A DNA stretch of 25,323 nt from Fragilaria radians (taxonomy: Eukaryota; Bacillariophyta; Fragilariophyceae; Fragilariales; Fragilariaceae), in assembly GCA_900642245.1 (NCBI GenBank), contig CAAAJI010000126.1, positions 110,850-136,172 on the forward strand, read 5' to 3'. The notes beneath the pieces were generated by a model. That model saw nothing but the letters and a program-made list of their open reading frames with translations, did not search any database and was not told the DNA's origin. Position numbers and translations under genes: made by a program. Positions 1 through 9,617 of the stretch are shown here, one piece after another. Each line of letters begins with the position of its first letter. The stretch's first letter is position 1.

Positions 1-2
1 AA

Positions 3-554
3 TCCCTTGAAAGCAGCACTCCGCTGAATTTCAGTGTGGCGCTGAGCTGGAATGCGGAACCTTTGCGTTACATTCGGTTAACTTGTCGGTCGTTTAATAA
101 TTATCTGTATACAAGCGTATTCGCTCAAGTAGTTCAAGTGAACGCTGTATTGGTTTCAGGAGAAATAGTTTCCTTGCCCTTCCAAGTACACTTGAATGAC
201 GGTATGTATTGCAGTCGTCGTGGCGACGTATTCGAAGACCCACAAGAGTTTTCTGTTATTGAACTTGGTGCGGTGCGAGATGGAAAACTAAAGTCATCCA
301 CCAGTGCACGTCCTTTTTTGTTGGACGGGATCTACATGGAGAAGCTTCCAGGGCGGTTCCTTCGACAGGCAAATATGGGAACGCCACCATCTACATCGCG
401 ACCAACATCAAGTCCGACCACTAACATGCTTCGAACTACTCGTCCTACAAAGCTTCAAGGCAAAACACCTGCACCTACTAAAAGACTTACTCAGCGTCCT
501 AGCAAACCTCCCACCAAGCGTCGCACTGAAAGGCCAACAAAAAGCCGGACTTAA
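3..554 (+). CDS. 3' end of a gene for an unrecognised protein with a basic Pro-Thr-rich tail
   Basis: The reading frame is open from the window edge and ends at TAA 552-554, giving 183 residues. The start lies outside the window: the in-frame GTG at 36 is only an internal valine codon, and the first in-frame ATG is deep in the protein. The first ~120 residues look like an ordinary folded domain with a few cysteines that I do not recognise. From about residue 125 the sequence becomes rich in Pro, Thr, Arg and Lys, with repeats such as RPT, PSKPPTKRRT and ERPTKSRT. The same kind of linker joins the two domains of the secreted protein at 4381-5319. The stop falls inside this tail, so the protein either ends in a basic Pro-Thr tail or has lost a downstream domain. 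Secretion is an inference from the linker only. Confidence 0.6.
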   Translation, partial: SLESSTPLNFSVALSWNAEPLRYIRLTCRSFNNYLYTSVFAQVVQVNAVLVSGEIVSLPFQVHLNDGMYCSRRGDVFEDPQEFSVIELGAVRDGKLKSSTSARPFLLDGIYMEKLPGRFLRQANMGTPPSTSRPTSSPTTNMLRTTRPTKLQGKTPAPTKRLTQRPSKPPTKRRTERPTKSRT

Positions 555-3050
555 CCTCCAAACGTTCAGGCAGACAGTTTTTCTGAAGTCTCTAGTGGAT
601 GAAACAAATATTTAGTGCCAAGTAAATGTTATCTTTATTTGTGATGCATGATGAACAGATCTAATTTGAATTATATGAGACAAATGTTCTGATGACAGCT
701 AGTCTGACATTGTGGAGCTTTGTCCAACGTTACACTTGAATCGCCCAAGGCATAAGGAATAGTATGACAATGTGACTATTTATATAACTTACGTTAAATT
801 TAACAGTAGCAAGTGAACCTGGTTAAGTAATTTTCTTGATCAAAGTCACCTTGTGTTCAAGTCTTGGTTTTGATAGATATTTTCATTTACTGATGTCATA
901 CATCTAGTTTTTTGTTAACATTATCTTTCATTGCCTTTTTTCCTTTTTTGCAAGCAAGGATTTGCTATGAAAGTGCATTGATTGCTAAATCTTTGCCATG
1001 CTTGAGAACTCGATAAATATATTAGAATATCTTTGGCACATCTTACACTTGAAGATTGCCAACAAAAGATTAGTTTGCTCTAGAAAAGTAATTTATTTGT
1101 CTCACAATTTACACAAATTATTATTTTATAGCATAATTTTATTTTAGAATTAATTCATCTTTTCAATTGATCAAGACCGAGATCCCCTCAGCTACCCCAA
1201 AGGTAACGAGAAAGGCAAGCCACTGCTTGCTCATTGTCATTGCATCAACACTTGTGTGTGTGCTTTTATTATCATTTCATTTCCAAAATCTTTTTCTGCT
1301 TGACTGCAAAATAGTCCCTAATGCTGGACTAAGGCATTAGAGATACAACTCTATAAAACAAGACAAGAAAAGTCTGGTGTACTCCCTTTAACTACTCAGG
1401 CTCAGTTGTGTACTACCAATTCAAGATCAATGATTAGTCAGTTTGAGTTTTTGTACTGCATCAGTTTCATTCAACATCATCCAACTTTCACGGTTAGCAT
1501 TCTTAAGCCTACGAACAGGGCCTTAATTCAGCAGTAATAGGCAAATTTGATCAATATCTATCTGCCTAAGTCAACTTCATTATGTCTTAAATTTTATCTT
1601 ATAAAGTAACTCCATCATTGAGTGGTTTCTCGTTATTCCGCTGTTACTAAGGTAATCACAGAAAGTCCAACTCAACAATACTAATCGTTGGAACGTTTCA
1701 TCATACTGGATAATCTCTACTTAACCAAGCACGGGCTTTGGTAAATACTTTGGACACCGAATTGTTTTGTACCAGATCAGAAGAAAGTCACCTTAGAAGT
1801 CTGTGGTAGAATAGGTGCAAAATGTTCACTACAGGCTCTCATGAAACAGATCTTGAATCAAATCAGTCTCTACTGTAAAAATGAGGCTGTAATCTGACAG
1901 CTAAAAACATTAGCCATAAATGAGTTAAATTTCACGAATCTGGTAAGCAACAACAACAGCGCAAGAGTTTAGGTTCCGAGTGAATGTTTGAAGTCTAATA
2001 TCTACGTTACCGTATGACTTGTGAAACAATACATCATGTCATTAACTTCGTTAATTGACCAGATTTCATTACACAAAGAAAAGCCAAAGGGTTCCTAGAC
2101 TTCCTAGCTTAGCTTTATGAATCAATATCGCAAGGAACAAAACTAAATTTCAAATTCAAAGAATGGCATCATCAGGATAGCATTTATCATGCTACGGTGT
2201 ATGTAGCATAAAAGACAATACTTGATACACCTTGACATGTGAATAAATAAGATAATACCACAATTGAAAGGTTTTGAGCAATTTCCAGTCTTTCGTCAAG
2301 TAATAGGCTTAAGAGATGGATTTTTGCACCGTTATTGGAGAGTAAATATAGTGAATAAGGAAATTATGTAGTTACACATCGATTCACAGCAAGTTTTAAG
2401 TTAATTATCCTTTTCATTTCCTCCACAGATTTGGATGATAGATAAAAATATTTAAATAGACAAAGTTAGTGAAGCTTGAGATATAAAGCATTTGTAATGT
2501 TTGTCAGGACCACTCTAACAAAATAGGCGGAGAAAACTAAAGTCAAAAAAAAGGTGTTCATTAGATAAAAAAGGATATTGATTATTATCTCAATTCCCAA
2601 TAAGACGTGCATAAGATCTCATGCCACAAATGATGTGGACACATATGAGTGACTTGAACCCATGAAGGGTCAATGTGAACTTTTGTGAAGAAATCAACAG
2701 GCAATCAATCTGAAATAAAGTCCTAAAATAGATTATTATTTTCATTTGAGTCTTTCTACATAGAGCAGGAGTTTGTGGTGTAACGAAACGCTAGGACAAG
2801 TTGCAACAGAGTGGGGTGAATTTTAATGAGGTAAAGTAATAGTTAAGAATAACTTTCTTACTAGTAATTCCGGTCCAGTAGGACTGCGTGCATATATTTT
2901 GGAAAGGGTTGTCAAATCTAAGAAATCAGGAATTTCGACAAAACTCGTAAATTGAGTTATGGAATACTCAAGTTTCACGGAGTGCTGCTCTGCTGTACGC
3001 TGAGTAAAGAGTAGTCACAACTTATATCTTGTGTAGTTTTAGTACTTTTC
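555..3050. other. AT-rich gene-free stretch
   Basis: About 2.5 kb without an open frame of 60 codons on either strand, apart from the edges of neighbouring features. Base composition is visibly more AT-rich than the coding parts. It holds one copy of a dispersed repeat (about 640-775). I see no tRNA, no tandem array and no recognisable transposase or reverse transcriptase motif in the rest. It lies downstream of the copia relic on its strand, where integrase would be expected, but I could not recognise integrase there. Confidence 0.6.
640..775. repeat. Dispersed repeat, copy A
   Basis: This stretch matches 6366-6497 in the same orientation. Shared blocks include TGTTCTGATG(A/G)CAGCTAG, then TTGT(G/A)GAGCT, TGTCCAAC(G/T)TTAC and CTTGAAT, in the same order with similar spacing. 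Identity looks roughly 70-75% by eye. The copies lie about 5.7 kb apart on either side of the copia relic and the secreted-protein gene. I see no coding potential and no clear terminal repeats. Confidence 0.6.
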
Positions 3051-3051
3051 T

Positions 3052-3905
3052 TGAAGAGATGCTTGACCGTCTTTTGAAGAGTTGACTTCCAACTTTAGTT
3101 GCTGTTAAGAGATCACCATTTTCCAATTCTAATGTTCTCATTAATCTCTCTAATATCAAACATGCCTCTATCTGAAGCACAATAGTGTGAACTTGCGCCA
3201 CCATCACAAATCCAAATGCCATCTGCAATCTTTTCGGCATCCGATGTTGCTGCAAAAAATAAATCTAGGGACTCATGGTTTTGCCTTTCGCGATTACTGT
3301 AGACTGTTACCAGAAGGATTATTGTTGAGTCGTGAATCCATTTTCTTGAGCTTGAGACAGTTTTGCTTGATATGTTCCGGCTTGTGACGATAATTGCAAT
3401 AAACTCCTCCATTCGTTTTACCATCGCTATTACCGCCATTTTGATTTCTTCGATTTTTACATTTGAACAACTTATGCCTTATCTTTTCACAATGTCTGCA
3501 TTTACCTTTATATTGACGGCCATAAAACGCCGTGTCTTTCGAAGCTTCACCATTATTATCACTTAATTTACTGTTTAATCTTTCAAAGCGCAGGCTCGAC
3601 TCTGCTCTGATTTCACTAACAGTTCAGGGGTTTTTAAAACCTCCAATTCTTCTCTCCAACAAAGCAACTTAAAAACCATAATCTGGCGTAAGATTATTCA
3701 ACACATGGTTGAAAGAAATGCCTTTACTGACACAAAGAATTAGGAATGTCCCTTTTCCTGACCAACAAATCCTTTGATTATGCTCATTTAAGGTATCATC
3801 CAGTTTTTCATTTGTATGATGCACGAAAGAAATCGGGTTCTGCAACATCTTCAGGCATACTAGAATGTCCAACCAAAACATTTCAACTATTTTAGAAACC
3901 GTAGA
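3052..3905 (-). pseudogene. Decayed Ty1/copia gag-protease relic
   Basis: Read on the minus strand, frameshifted pieces of a copia polyprotein follow in the right order. A gag part (about 3900-3600) includes KLDDTLNEHNQRI, FLILCVSKGISFNHVLNNL and, in a shifted frame, EELEVLKTPELLVKSEQS. A zinc knuckle follows at 3459-3500 with perfect CX2CX4HX4C spacing. A second knuckle at 3357-3398 keeps Cys, His and Cys but has CGT (Arg) where the second Cys should be. After a stop and frameshift, the protease appears as IWICDGGASSHYCASD (DGGAS at 3191-3205), matching the copia Trp-x-hydrophobic-Asp-Ser-Gly-Ala-Ser active-site region with Ser replaced by Gly. It then shifts frame again to NGDLLTATKVGS. At least three frame changes and several stops make it non-functional. 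Integrase and reverse transcriptase were not recognised downstream, so it is a 5' fragment. The order gag, two knuckles, protease is typical of diatom copia elements. Confidence 0.85.
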
Positions 3906-4380
3906 TATTTGAAGTATTGTTATTTTGTATGATTTGGTGGATATTTAGAAGCTAGGAGATTTAAGTTGATCACCCTGGTCTTAAAAAAAATCAACCTTTT
4001 AAAGATTTTTAACACAACAAAACTGAGATAAGCTAAGCTATGTCATTCTTCTACGCAGCAGTGTCTATGTCGCTATAGGAATATCGGTTACAGCAAAAGG
4101 ATGTTTCTTGATAATCAGCACCTGATTCGCTAAACAATTGACGCCATCCAGGTGTCCCGTATCCTTAGCGATTTAAAACAACCGGACAGCGAGGTGTATC
4201 GACAAAACAATTCACAGAATCATTTTCAGAATTCACAAATATCCTTTCTTTACTACATTAGGATTCTTCTTATGTAGTCATAAGTGATTTTGATTCTATT
4301 TCGTTTTCTAAATTAAATAGTGTCGCGTCGAATATTCCGCATCGACCCAGCACAGAAAGTCACAATTTATACCTTTGAAA
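3906..4380. other. Intergenic stretch between the copia relic and the secreted-protein gene
   Basis: About 475 bp without a supportable gene. It contains the 3' flank of the minus-strand gene that ends at 4381. I see no clear polyadenylation signal, tRNA or repeat here. The region upstream of the copia gag does not translate into anything I recognise. Confidence 0.5.
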
Positions 4381-5319
4381 TTATCTGGATTCTCCAGATA
4401 GTACTAGAAATGGTCCTATTTTGTCGCCTATACGCACCGGAACTGAGCACGAGGTATCGATGTAACAAGTACCCCAATCAGATATCTCAAATTCACTCCT
4501 ATCCCTCATCGTCGGTCCACCTCCTATGGTAATCCGAGTTCCAGAAACGATTGGAATCTCTGTTCCATAATAGTTCAGAGTTCCTTTTTCGGGGTAGTTT
4601 GATTTAACGCAAGTTGTCTTATTTCCCTGCACTTTCGATGTGGCTGATGGTAGATCGTATTGAAGAGTTAAAGAAATGAGATTCCCACTTCCTGTGCAAA
4701 TATTCTTCCCAAGAGGTGGTACAACAGGAACTCGTGTCGGACGTCTGATAGTCGGTGCTCGTGTTGGTCTGCGTACGGGAACCTTAGTGGGCTTTCGAAT
4801 AGGAGTTCGTGTCGGAGAAGTACCAGAAGTATCACCGTCAAGTACTAAGAAGGGTCCAATTTTATCACCGATCACTAAGGGAACAGTACAAGATGTATCG
4901 ATGTGACACTTTCCCCACCCACTAATATCGAAAACTGTTTTATCAGTAATAAACCCTCCAAACTCGATCAAATATAAAAGTGATACTTCCATTTTCATCA
5001 CACCATTAATTGTCAGGGTTGCTGAAGTGGGATAGTCTGCTTCAACGCATGTAGCTTTATTGCCTTGATAGGAAGAAGTAGCTGCGGTATTTTCATAAAC
5101 AAGGGATAATCGTGTTATTCTTCCTCCTCTATCACAAATGTTTTCACCCACTTTCGCCAACCCTCGCTTCATGACTTCTTGTGTCTCTGCATTAGCTTCG
5201 TGAACCACAGATAAGGTGTTCATTTTCACATCTCTTCCACCATCCTTATCTTGCACACTCAAGCCCTTACCAAGACACAGCGTAACACATGAAGTGATTA
5301 GTAGAGAGAAAAGTTTCAT
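4381..5319 (-). CDS. Small secreted protein with two copies of a DUF7467-like four-Cys domain
   Basis: I place the start at the ATG at 5319, because it opens a good signal peptide (MKLFSLLITSCVTLCLG). The frame also extends to an ATG at 5391, which would bury that peptide behind 24 polar residues. The protein has 312 aa. Domain 1 (about residues 58-162) and domain 2 (about 204-309) are clearly related. Both run from G(E/K)NIC through QGNK(A/T)TCV, F(D/E)IS(G/D)WG(K/T)C and IDTSC(T/S)VP, and end with GDKIGPFLVL. Each has four cysteines at matching places (62, 91, 138, 144 and 208, 237, 285, 291), suggesting two disulfides per domain. The linker (165-203) is rich in Pro, Thr and Arg. The end motif I-x-TSC-x-x-P followed by G-D-x-x-G resembles domains grouped as DUF7467; that name is from memory. 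Function is unknown. An extracellular or cell-wall role is an inference. Confidence 0.82.
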   Translation of the reverse strand: MKLFSLLITSCVTLCLGKGLSVQDKDGGRDVKMNTLSVVHEANAETQEVMKRGLAKVGENICDRGGRITRLSLVYENTAATSSYQGNKATCVEADYPTSATLTINGVMKMEVSLLYLIEFGGFITDKTVFDISGWGKCHIDTSCTVPLVIGDKIGPFLVLDGDTSGTSPTRTPIRKPTKVPVRRPTRAPTIRRPTRVPVVPPLGKNICTGSGNLISLTLQYDLPSATSKVQGNKTTCVKSNYPEKGTLNYYGTEIPIVSGTRITIGGGPTMRDRSEFEISDWGTCYIDTSCSVPVRIGDKIGPFLVLSGESR

Positions 5320-5388
5320 TGTTTTTTTTGTTGGGTTTGTATTTTGTGACAACTCGAATTTTGTGATTGAGCGAAATCTATGGACATC

Positions 5389-5427
5389 CAATTCACAATT
5401 TACTGTTATTCACAATTCACAACTTGA
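5389..5427. repeat. ATTCACAA short repeats upstream of the secreted-protein gene
   Basis: ATTCACAA occurs three times within about 35 bp, two of them adjacent. The repeats lie 70-110 bp upstream of the chosen start at 5319 (minus strand), so they fall in the likely 5' UTR or promoter. They could be a regulatory element or a simple local duplication. The sequence alone does not decide. Confidence 0.35.
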
Positions 5428-5604
5428 AACTCCCAATAGATCACGACTCAATGGATAACGGTTTTGATTGTCGCAACCATGTGAACATGTAATTTTGATG
5501 CACCTAGTTTGCTAATTCTTTTCTCATTCAACGGACAATAATTTGATCCCGCTAATAAAATTTCAAACAAAAACAGCACTAACCCTATTGGATTACATAA
5601 TCGT

Positions 5605-5766
5605 ATGAAGGGAGCTGCACTTCAATTTCACTCCGCAGGTGATTGGATAATTTCCAACCTTTCTATGAATGAAATTGTCGATTTTACCAATGCAATGGTA
5701 GTTAGATATATTGGCATATGGGCAGCCATTCTAACCGATAGAGAAGACACTGATCTTATGAGCTGA
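5605..5766 (+). other. Possible small or remnant ORF, 53 aa
   Basis: The frame runs from ATG 5605 to TGA 5764-5766. The translation has a normal, non-repetitive composition, including GDWIISNLSMNEIVDF and VVRYIGIWAAIL. That is more protein-like than other frames in this AT-rich stretch. There is no recognisable domain, no neighbouring partner exon that I could join with confidence, and no signal peptide. It could be a fragment of a decayed gene or chance. Confidence 0.2.
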
Positions 5767-6365
5767 GCCAGCAAGATGTAAAGGTGCCCCTTACATGCTA
5801 AAGAGTTTAGGTCAAGAAGGTCTTAATGTGTGACAATATATCTGTGATCCATAGACTTACAATGTCTAAAAAGGTGTCATCCTAGCTTCAATTTGTATAA
5901 ACATGACATACTCTGCAAAGTTAAACAGATCATGCATCCATCAGTATAACTCAAACTATTTATAGGCTAATAAGGTGCTAAAGTTCAAGACGGCTTTGGC
6001 CTTCCAGCTAAGCTTATTTTATTGAACACAAGAGCACAAAGAGCACAGTTATTTTCATGAGCATGAGAGCACAAAAAGCACAATCATATCCGATACAAAC
6101 TAGAACCAACACGAATGTCAAAATAAATTAGATTTCTTGATGGCCTTAGATTCACTAGAAACTTTGAATCAAGTTGAAATAGCAAATCAGCCTTTCGGAA
6201 GCCATTTCATTTCCTTTTGGCTTGTACCTTATGATCAGTATTCTGGGTTTGTGGTCAGCTGCCTATGGTTACTGACAGCTTCTTAACTTGAATGCGGTGT
6301 GTTGACAGCACAATAAGAAACAAGAATAACTTGATACAAAAATGAGCCAATAGTACAATTCGTAC

Positions 6366-6497
6366 CTGTTATGCATCATGAATGGATCTAGATTGAATTC
6401 AAGGACACACATGTTCTGATGGCAGCTAGCCCAAAATTGTAGAGCTGTGTCCAACTTTACGCTTGAATGCTCAAAGTATATAGATATGGTCGTCACT
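6366..6497. repeat. Dispersed repeat, copy B
   Basis: Second copy of the element at 640-775, in the same orientation. It shares TGTTCTGATGGCAGCTAG, TTGTAGAGCT, GTCCAACTTTACGCTTGAAT and smaller blocks. Similarity fades on both sides, so the unit boundaries are approximate. I see no open frame that explains the conservation. Confidence 0.6.
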
Positions 6498-9400
6498 TGC
6501 ACACTAATCCAGTGTTTGTAGTTTGACATAAAAAACTATTGTTCCGTGAACAAATAAACATTTGAAATATCCTTCTGGCATAGCTTTCAAGAACTTATAC
6601 TTGTTGGAAGCTTTGAAAAATTCAATGTATCCTACAGACAACACTAGGGCCCAGGATTGAGCTTACATGAGGGATTTGTGATTTACGTCTCTGCATTGGT
6701 ATTTCTTCTATATTCCATCCACTTAGGATTTATAATATTCTTCTTTTAGTTCCACACAGGGGCTATTCAGCAATTGGTTTCGGTAGGGTGCTAGGCCTGC
6801 TTCTCATTTCTTTGGCATGAATTCAAGTTACAAGAAGATAAAGGGATGATATCATTTACACTACGTTAAACTATGTCATCACTAAATTGTTTGAATTGAT
6901 CACCAGCAACAATATATACATGAAATACATCTGACAAGTATAAGGAACTTACTGATCCAACCCTCTTCCTGTGTGAGGCCTCAAATACAGAATCAAACTG
7001 TATTTGCTAGGAGAGAATGAAAGCAATGTTGGGTAAAGTGAAGGAGTATATGAAAAGAAACACTTGAAACTAGGTTTAAAGTTCAAGTTCAATTAACACA
7101 CAAACAAAAATCAGAATTTCCGCTCTAAAGGATAATACATACCGGAGAAGTGTAAAAGTGGAAAGACGGCCATTCTCTTTCATGTATAAAGTTTTTCGAA
7201 TTGTTTTCAACCTTTTCATATACTTTGTATGAATAATCAGTGTCTAGTAAAAATATCTTTTGAGGTAACAAATAATTCCAATTTTTTTAATATTCAATGC
7301 ACTTAGTATATCTCAATTTTCATACATGTTTTCTTTCGCATTCAGCATCGAACGCAGGGGCACGGGGAAACAATTCTTTTGCAAGAATACGGGATGCCTG
7401 ATGACTTGTCAGAGCGTACACATATTTCTAAAAGGCATTGTGTATTGCTAAGCAAGATTTGACATTCTTTAGCATTCTAACTTCCTCTATTTATAGTGCG
7501 TCAGAATAGGACAGTTATTTTTTCTACTATGATGCTACGCATTTGATCAAGAAGAGATTTTTAGGAAAGTTAAGTATTAAGCTCATAATATTAACCAGTT
7601 TCTATTGTTTGAGTAACTTCAGTCACACAGATATTTTGGCCATATTCAATTGATTTCTTCTCACTAAATATATGAATCAAAAGCTGCTGTGTGAAAACAC
7701 CGTAAGGAAAGATGGAACAGGTGCTGGAAGGAATGAATCAATCCATTGATGAAGATAGCAGATATGGACAAATTGAGAGAGGTGTGGTAGAACTTAGATT
7801 ACAAGTTGTTTACAGTCTAGAGAAATACTTGAGCGAAATTCTAAAAGACAAGCTGTACCAATCAGGCAAAAGTACTGTACTACATTCTACAATCCTAGAT
7901 GATAAAACTATATGATTTAAGTTGAAGACACCAAATTAATCTGTAAAAGAGATTAATTCAAGAGATGATTTTTTATACCAACATTTGGAGACGTCCAGTG
8001 TTGCTAGTACATGCTAATATAGTTGATAAAGATATCAGATAGATACTAATCAAAGGTATTTAAGTGACCCAGCAATCTTTGAACACATCAGCTTATGGAT
8101 CAGAGTTATAACTGTCAAGAAGCATAACTTAACTTACAAAGAAAATGGTTGAGAAAAGTAATCAGAAAGATTACGGGAAAAGAAAATAAGGAAAGTCAAC
8201 TAAAATGTATCTTGCATGGAAAAGAATTTGAATCAAACAATAGTATCCGTGAAAAAAATTATAAAAAATCTAAAAAAGATGATGTAATCCAGAGAGTCAT
8301 GCTGTATTGGATGTTTGGTCAAATTTTAGGGGCGTAGTACATGAAAGTATAATTATTTAGTACCGGTGCTCCTGAAACGATACGATAGCAATTGAGTGAC
8401 ACACAGGATAAGGAGTGTTCAGGAGAGGATTTCAAAGATTTTGTCAAATCAATTGGAATTATGAAATCTGCAGGGGAATTGTTTGGGGTCTGTTGATGAA
8501 TCATCTGTGAGTTATCAAGATGAATCCATTCATTGGACTGGTTTTACATGTTTATGAAAATCTGAGGTAGTTTTGATGTAAAATACAAATATCTCTATAT
8601 GTATCTTACGGGTGTAGTACTACCAATTGGTTTGGAACATATACTACTGTATACGATATTCACACGGATTAGAATTTAGTGAATTATTTTGTAGGCTCAC
8701 AATATTAAAACCAAGGACATACTTGACATAGCTTTGTATATTGTAACCATTTTAATGTCCTATTCATAATTTTTGGGAAAGATTTATTTTTGTGGAGAGT
8801 TGTTTCATCTGCACGTAGCTTCCAAATATTCCACCAAATTGAATAGGATAACACTTTGTTAGGGTGACAATGAATCGTTTGGTCTTTTTGTACGTTTGCC
8901 TCAACAGATGTACTATATAGGTTTGGGATTTGTTTCAGGTTGGTTTATGTCATTTGCCAATGAGGAGGAATATCTAATATGGATACATCCAAGGAACAAT
9001 TGTGTGTGACAGCAAGATAATGTAGAAAGTAACTTTTTTCTTGAGAAACACTCCAAGGTTGGCTTTCTTTTAAAAATAATTGTCACATCATGTGATCTTT
9101 AGCTATAGATTTAATTACGAAGAATATTTATGTTTCATGGATACCAACAAGATGCCATGACCAGTCAATTCTTTGACGAGAAGTCAAACGATGGAACACT
9201 GGGAATGCGATGCGAGTACGTAAATGGAATCGAATTTCGTGAAAAATGACCCATTTTTCGTCGATAAAATTAAATTTGATGTTAAAGTTGATGCGGCATT
9301 TGTGCCTAGTACTGTATGTACTACACGTACTACAAGGTTATCGAAATCGATTTTGCGAAAGTGACCAAGTGTTGTTGTTTTAGGCGAAGGTTTTTTGTTT

Positions 9401-9503
9401 CTTTCCAACATATTTTTTTTCGTAGGGATTTTTGTTTGAGGGAGAGAAACGAAAAAGGCACAATATACTGAATTAGTGATTGAGTTCAATGGCACTATGC
9501 ATT

Positions 9504-9543
9504 TATATCGATATACATGGCATCAGTATATATATTGATATAC
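9504..9543 (+). promoter_or_regulatory. TATA-like, palindromic AT tract before the protease gene
   Basis: A perfect 12-bp palindrome, TATATCGATATA (9504-9515), is followed by a TATATATATT tract (about 9526-9535) and a second GATATAC half. The tract lies 75-115 bp before the chosen start codon at 9618, a plausible place for core promoter elements. No experiment or comparison supports this, so it is only a candidate. Confidence 0.3.
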
Positions 9544-9617
9544 AGTAAAAAATAGTAGTAGTATATAGAAAAAGGAATACTATTTTTTTGTTTCCGACCA
9601 AAAAAAAACATTCAAGG

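Larger units (their letters stand above)
5320..9617. other. AT-rich intergenic region with coding-like scraps
   Basis: About 4.3 kb with no gene I can defend. It begins with the promoter side of the minus-strand secreted-protein gene and ends with the promoter side of the plus-strand protease gene. It holds dispersed-repeat copy B (6366-6497). Small plus-strand open frames that read like protein are 5605-5766 (53 aa), 7712-7915 (67 aa), 8149-8337 (62 aa), 8863-9009 (48 codons, no start) and 9130-9249 (39 aa). None matches a family I recognise. They may be remnants of decayed genes. The minus-strand frame at 9184-9495 (103 aa) has unremarkable composition and sits where the protease promoter should be. 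Confidence 0.45.

Noticed and set aside
6269..6529. 86-aa minus-strand frame
   Set aside because: It overlaps dispersed-repeat copy B, has no domain or start context, and is probably chance in AT-rich DNA.
9588..9617. Start of the protease ten codons upstream at 9588
   Set aside because: That codon is TTG. The first ATG in frame is at 9618.
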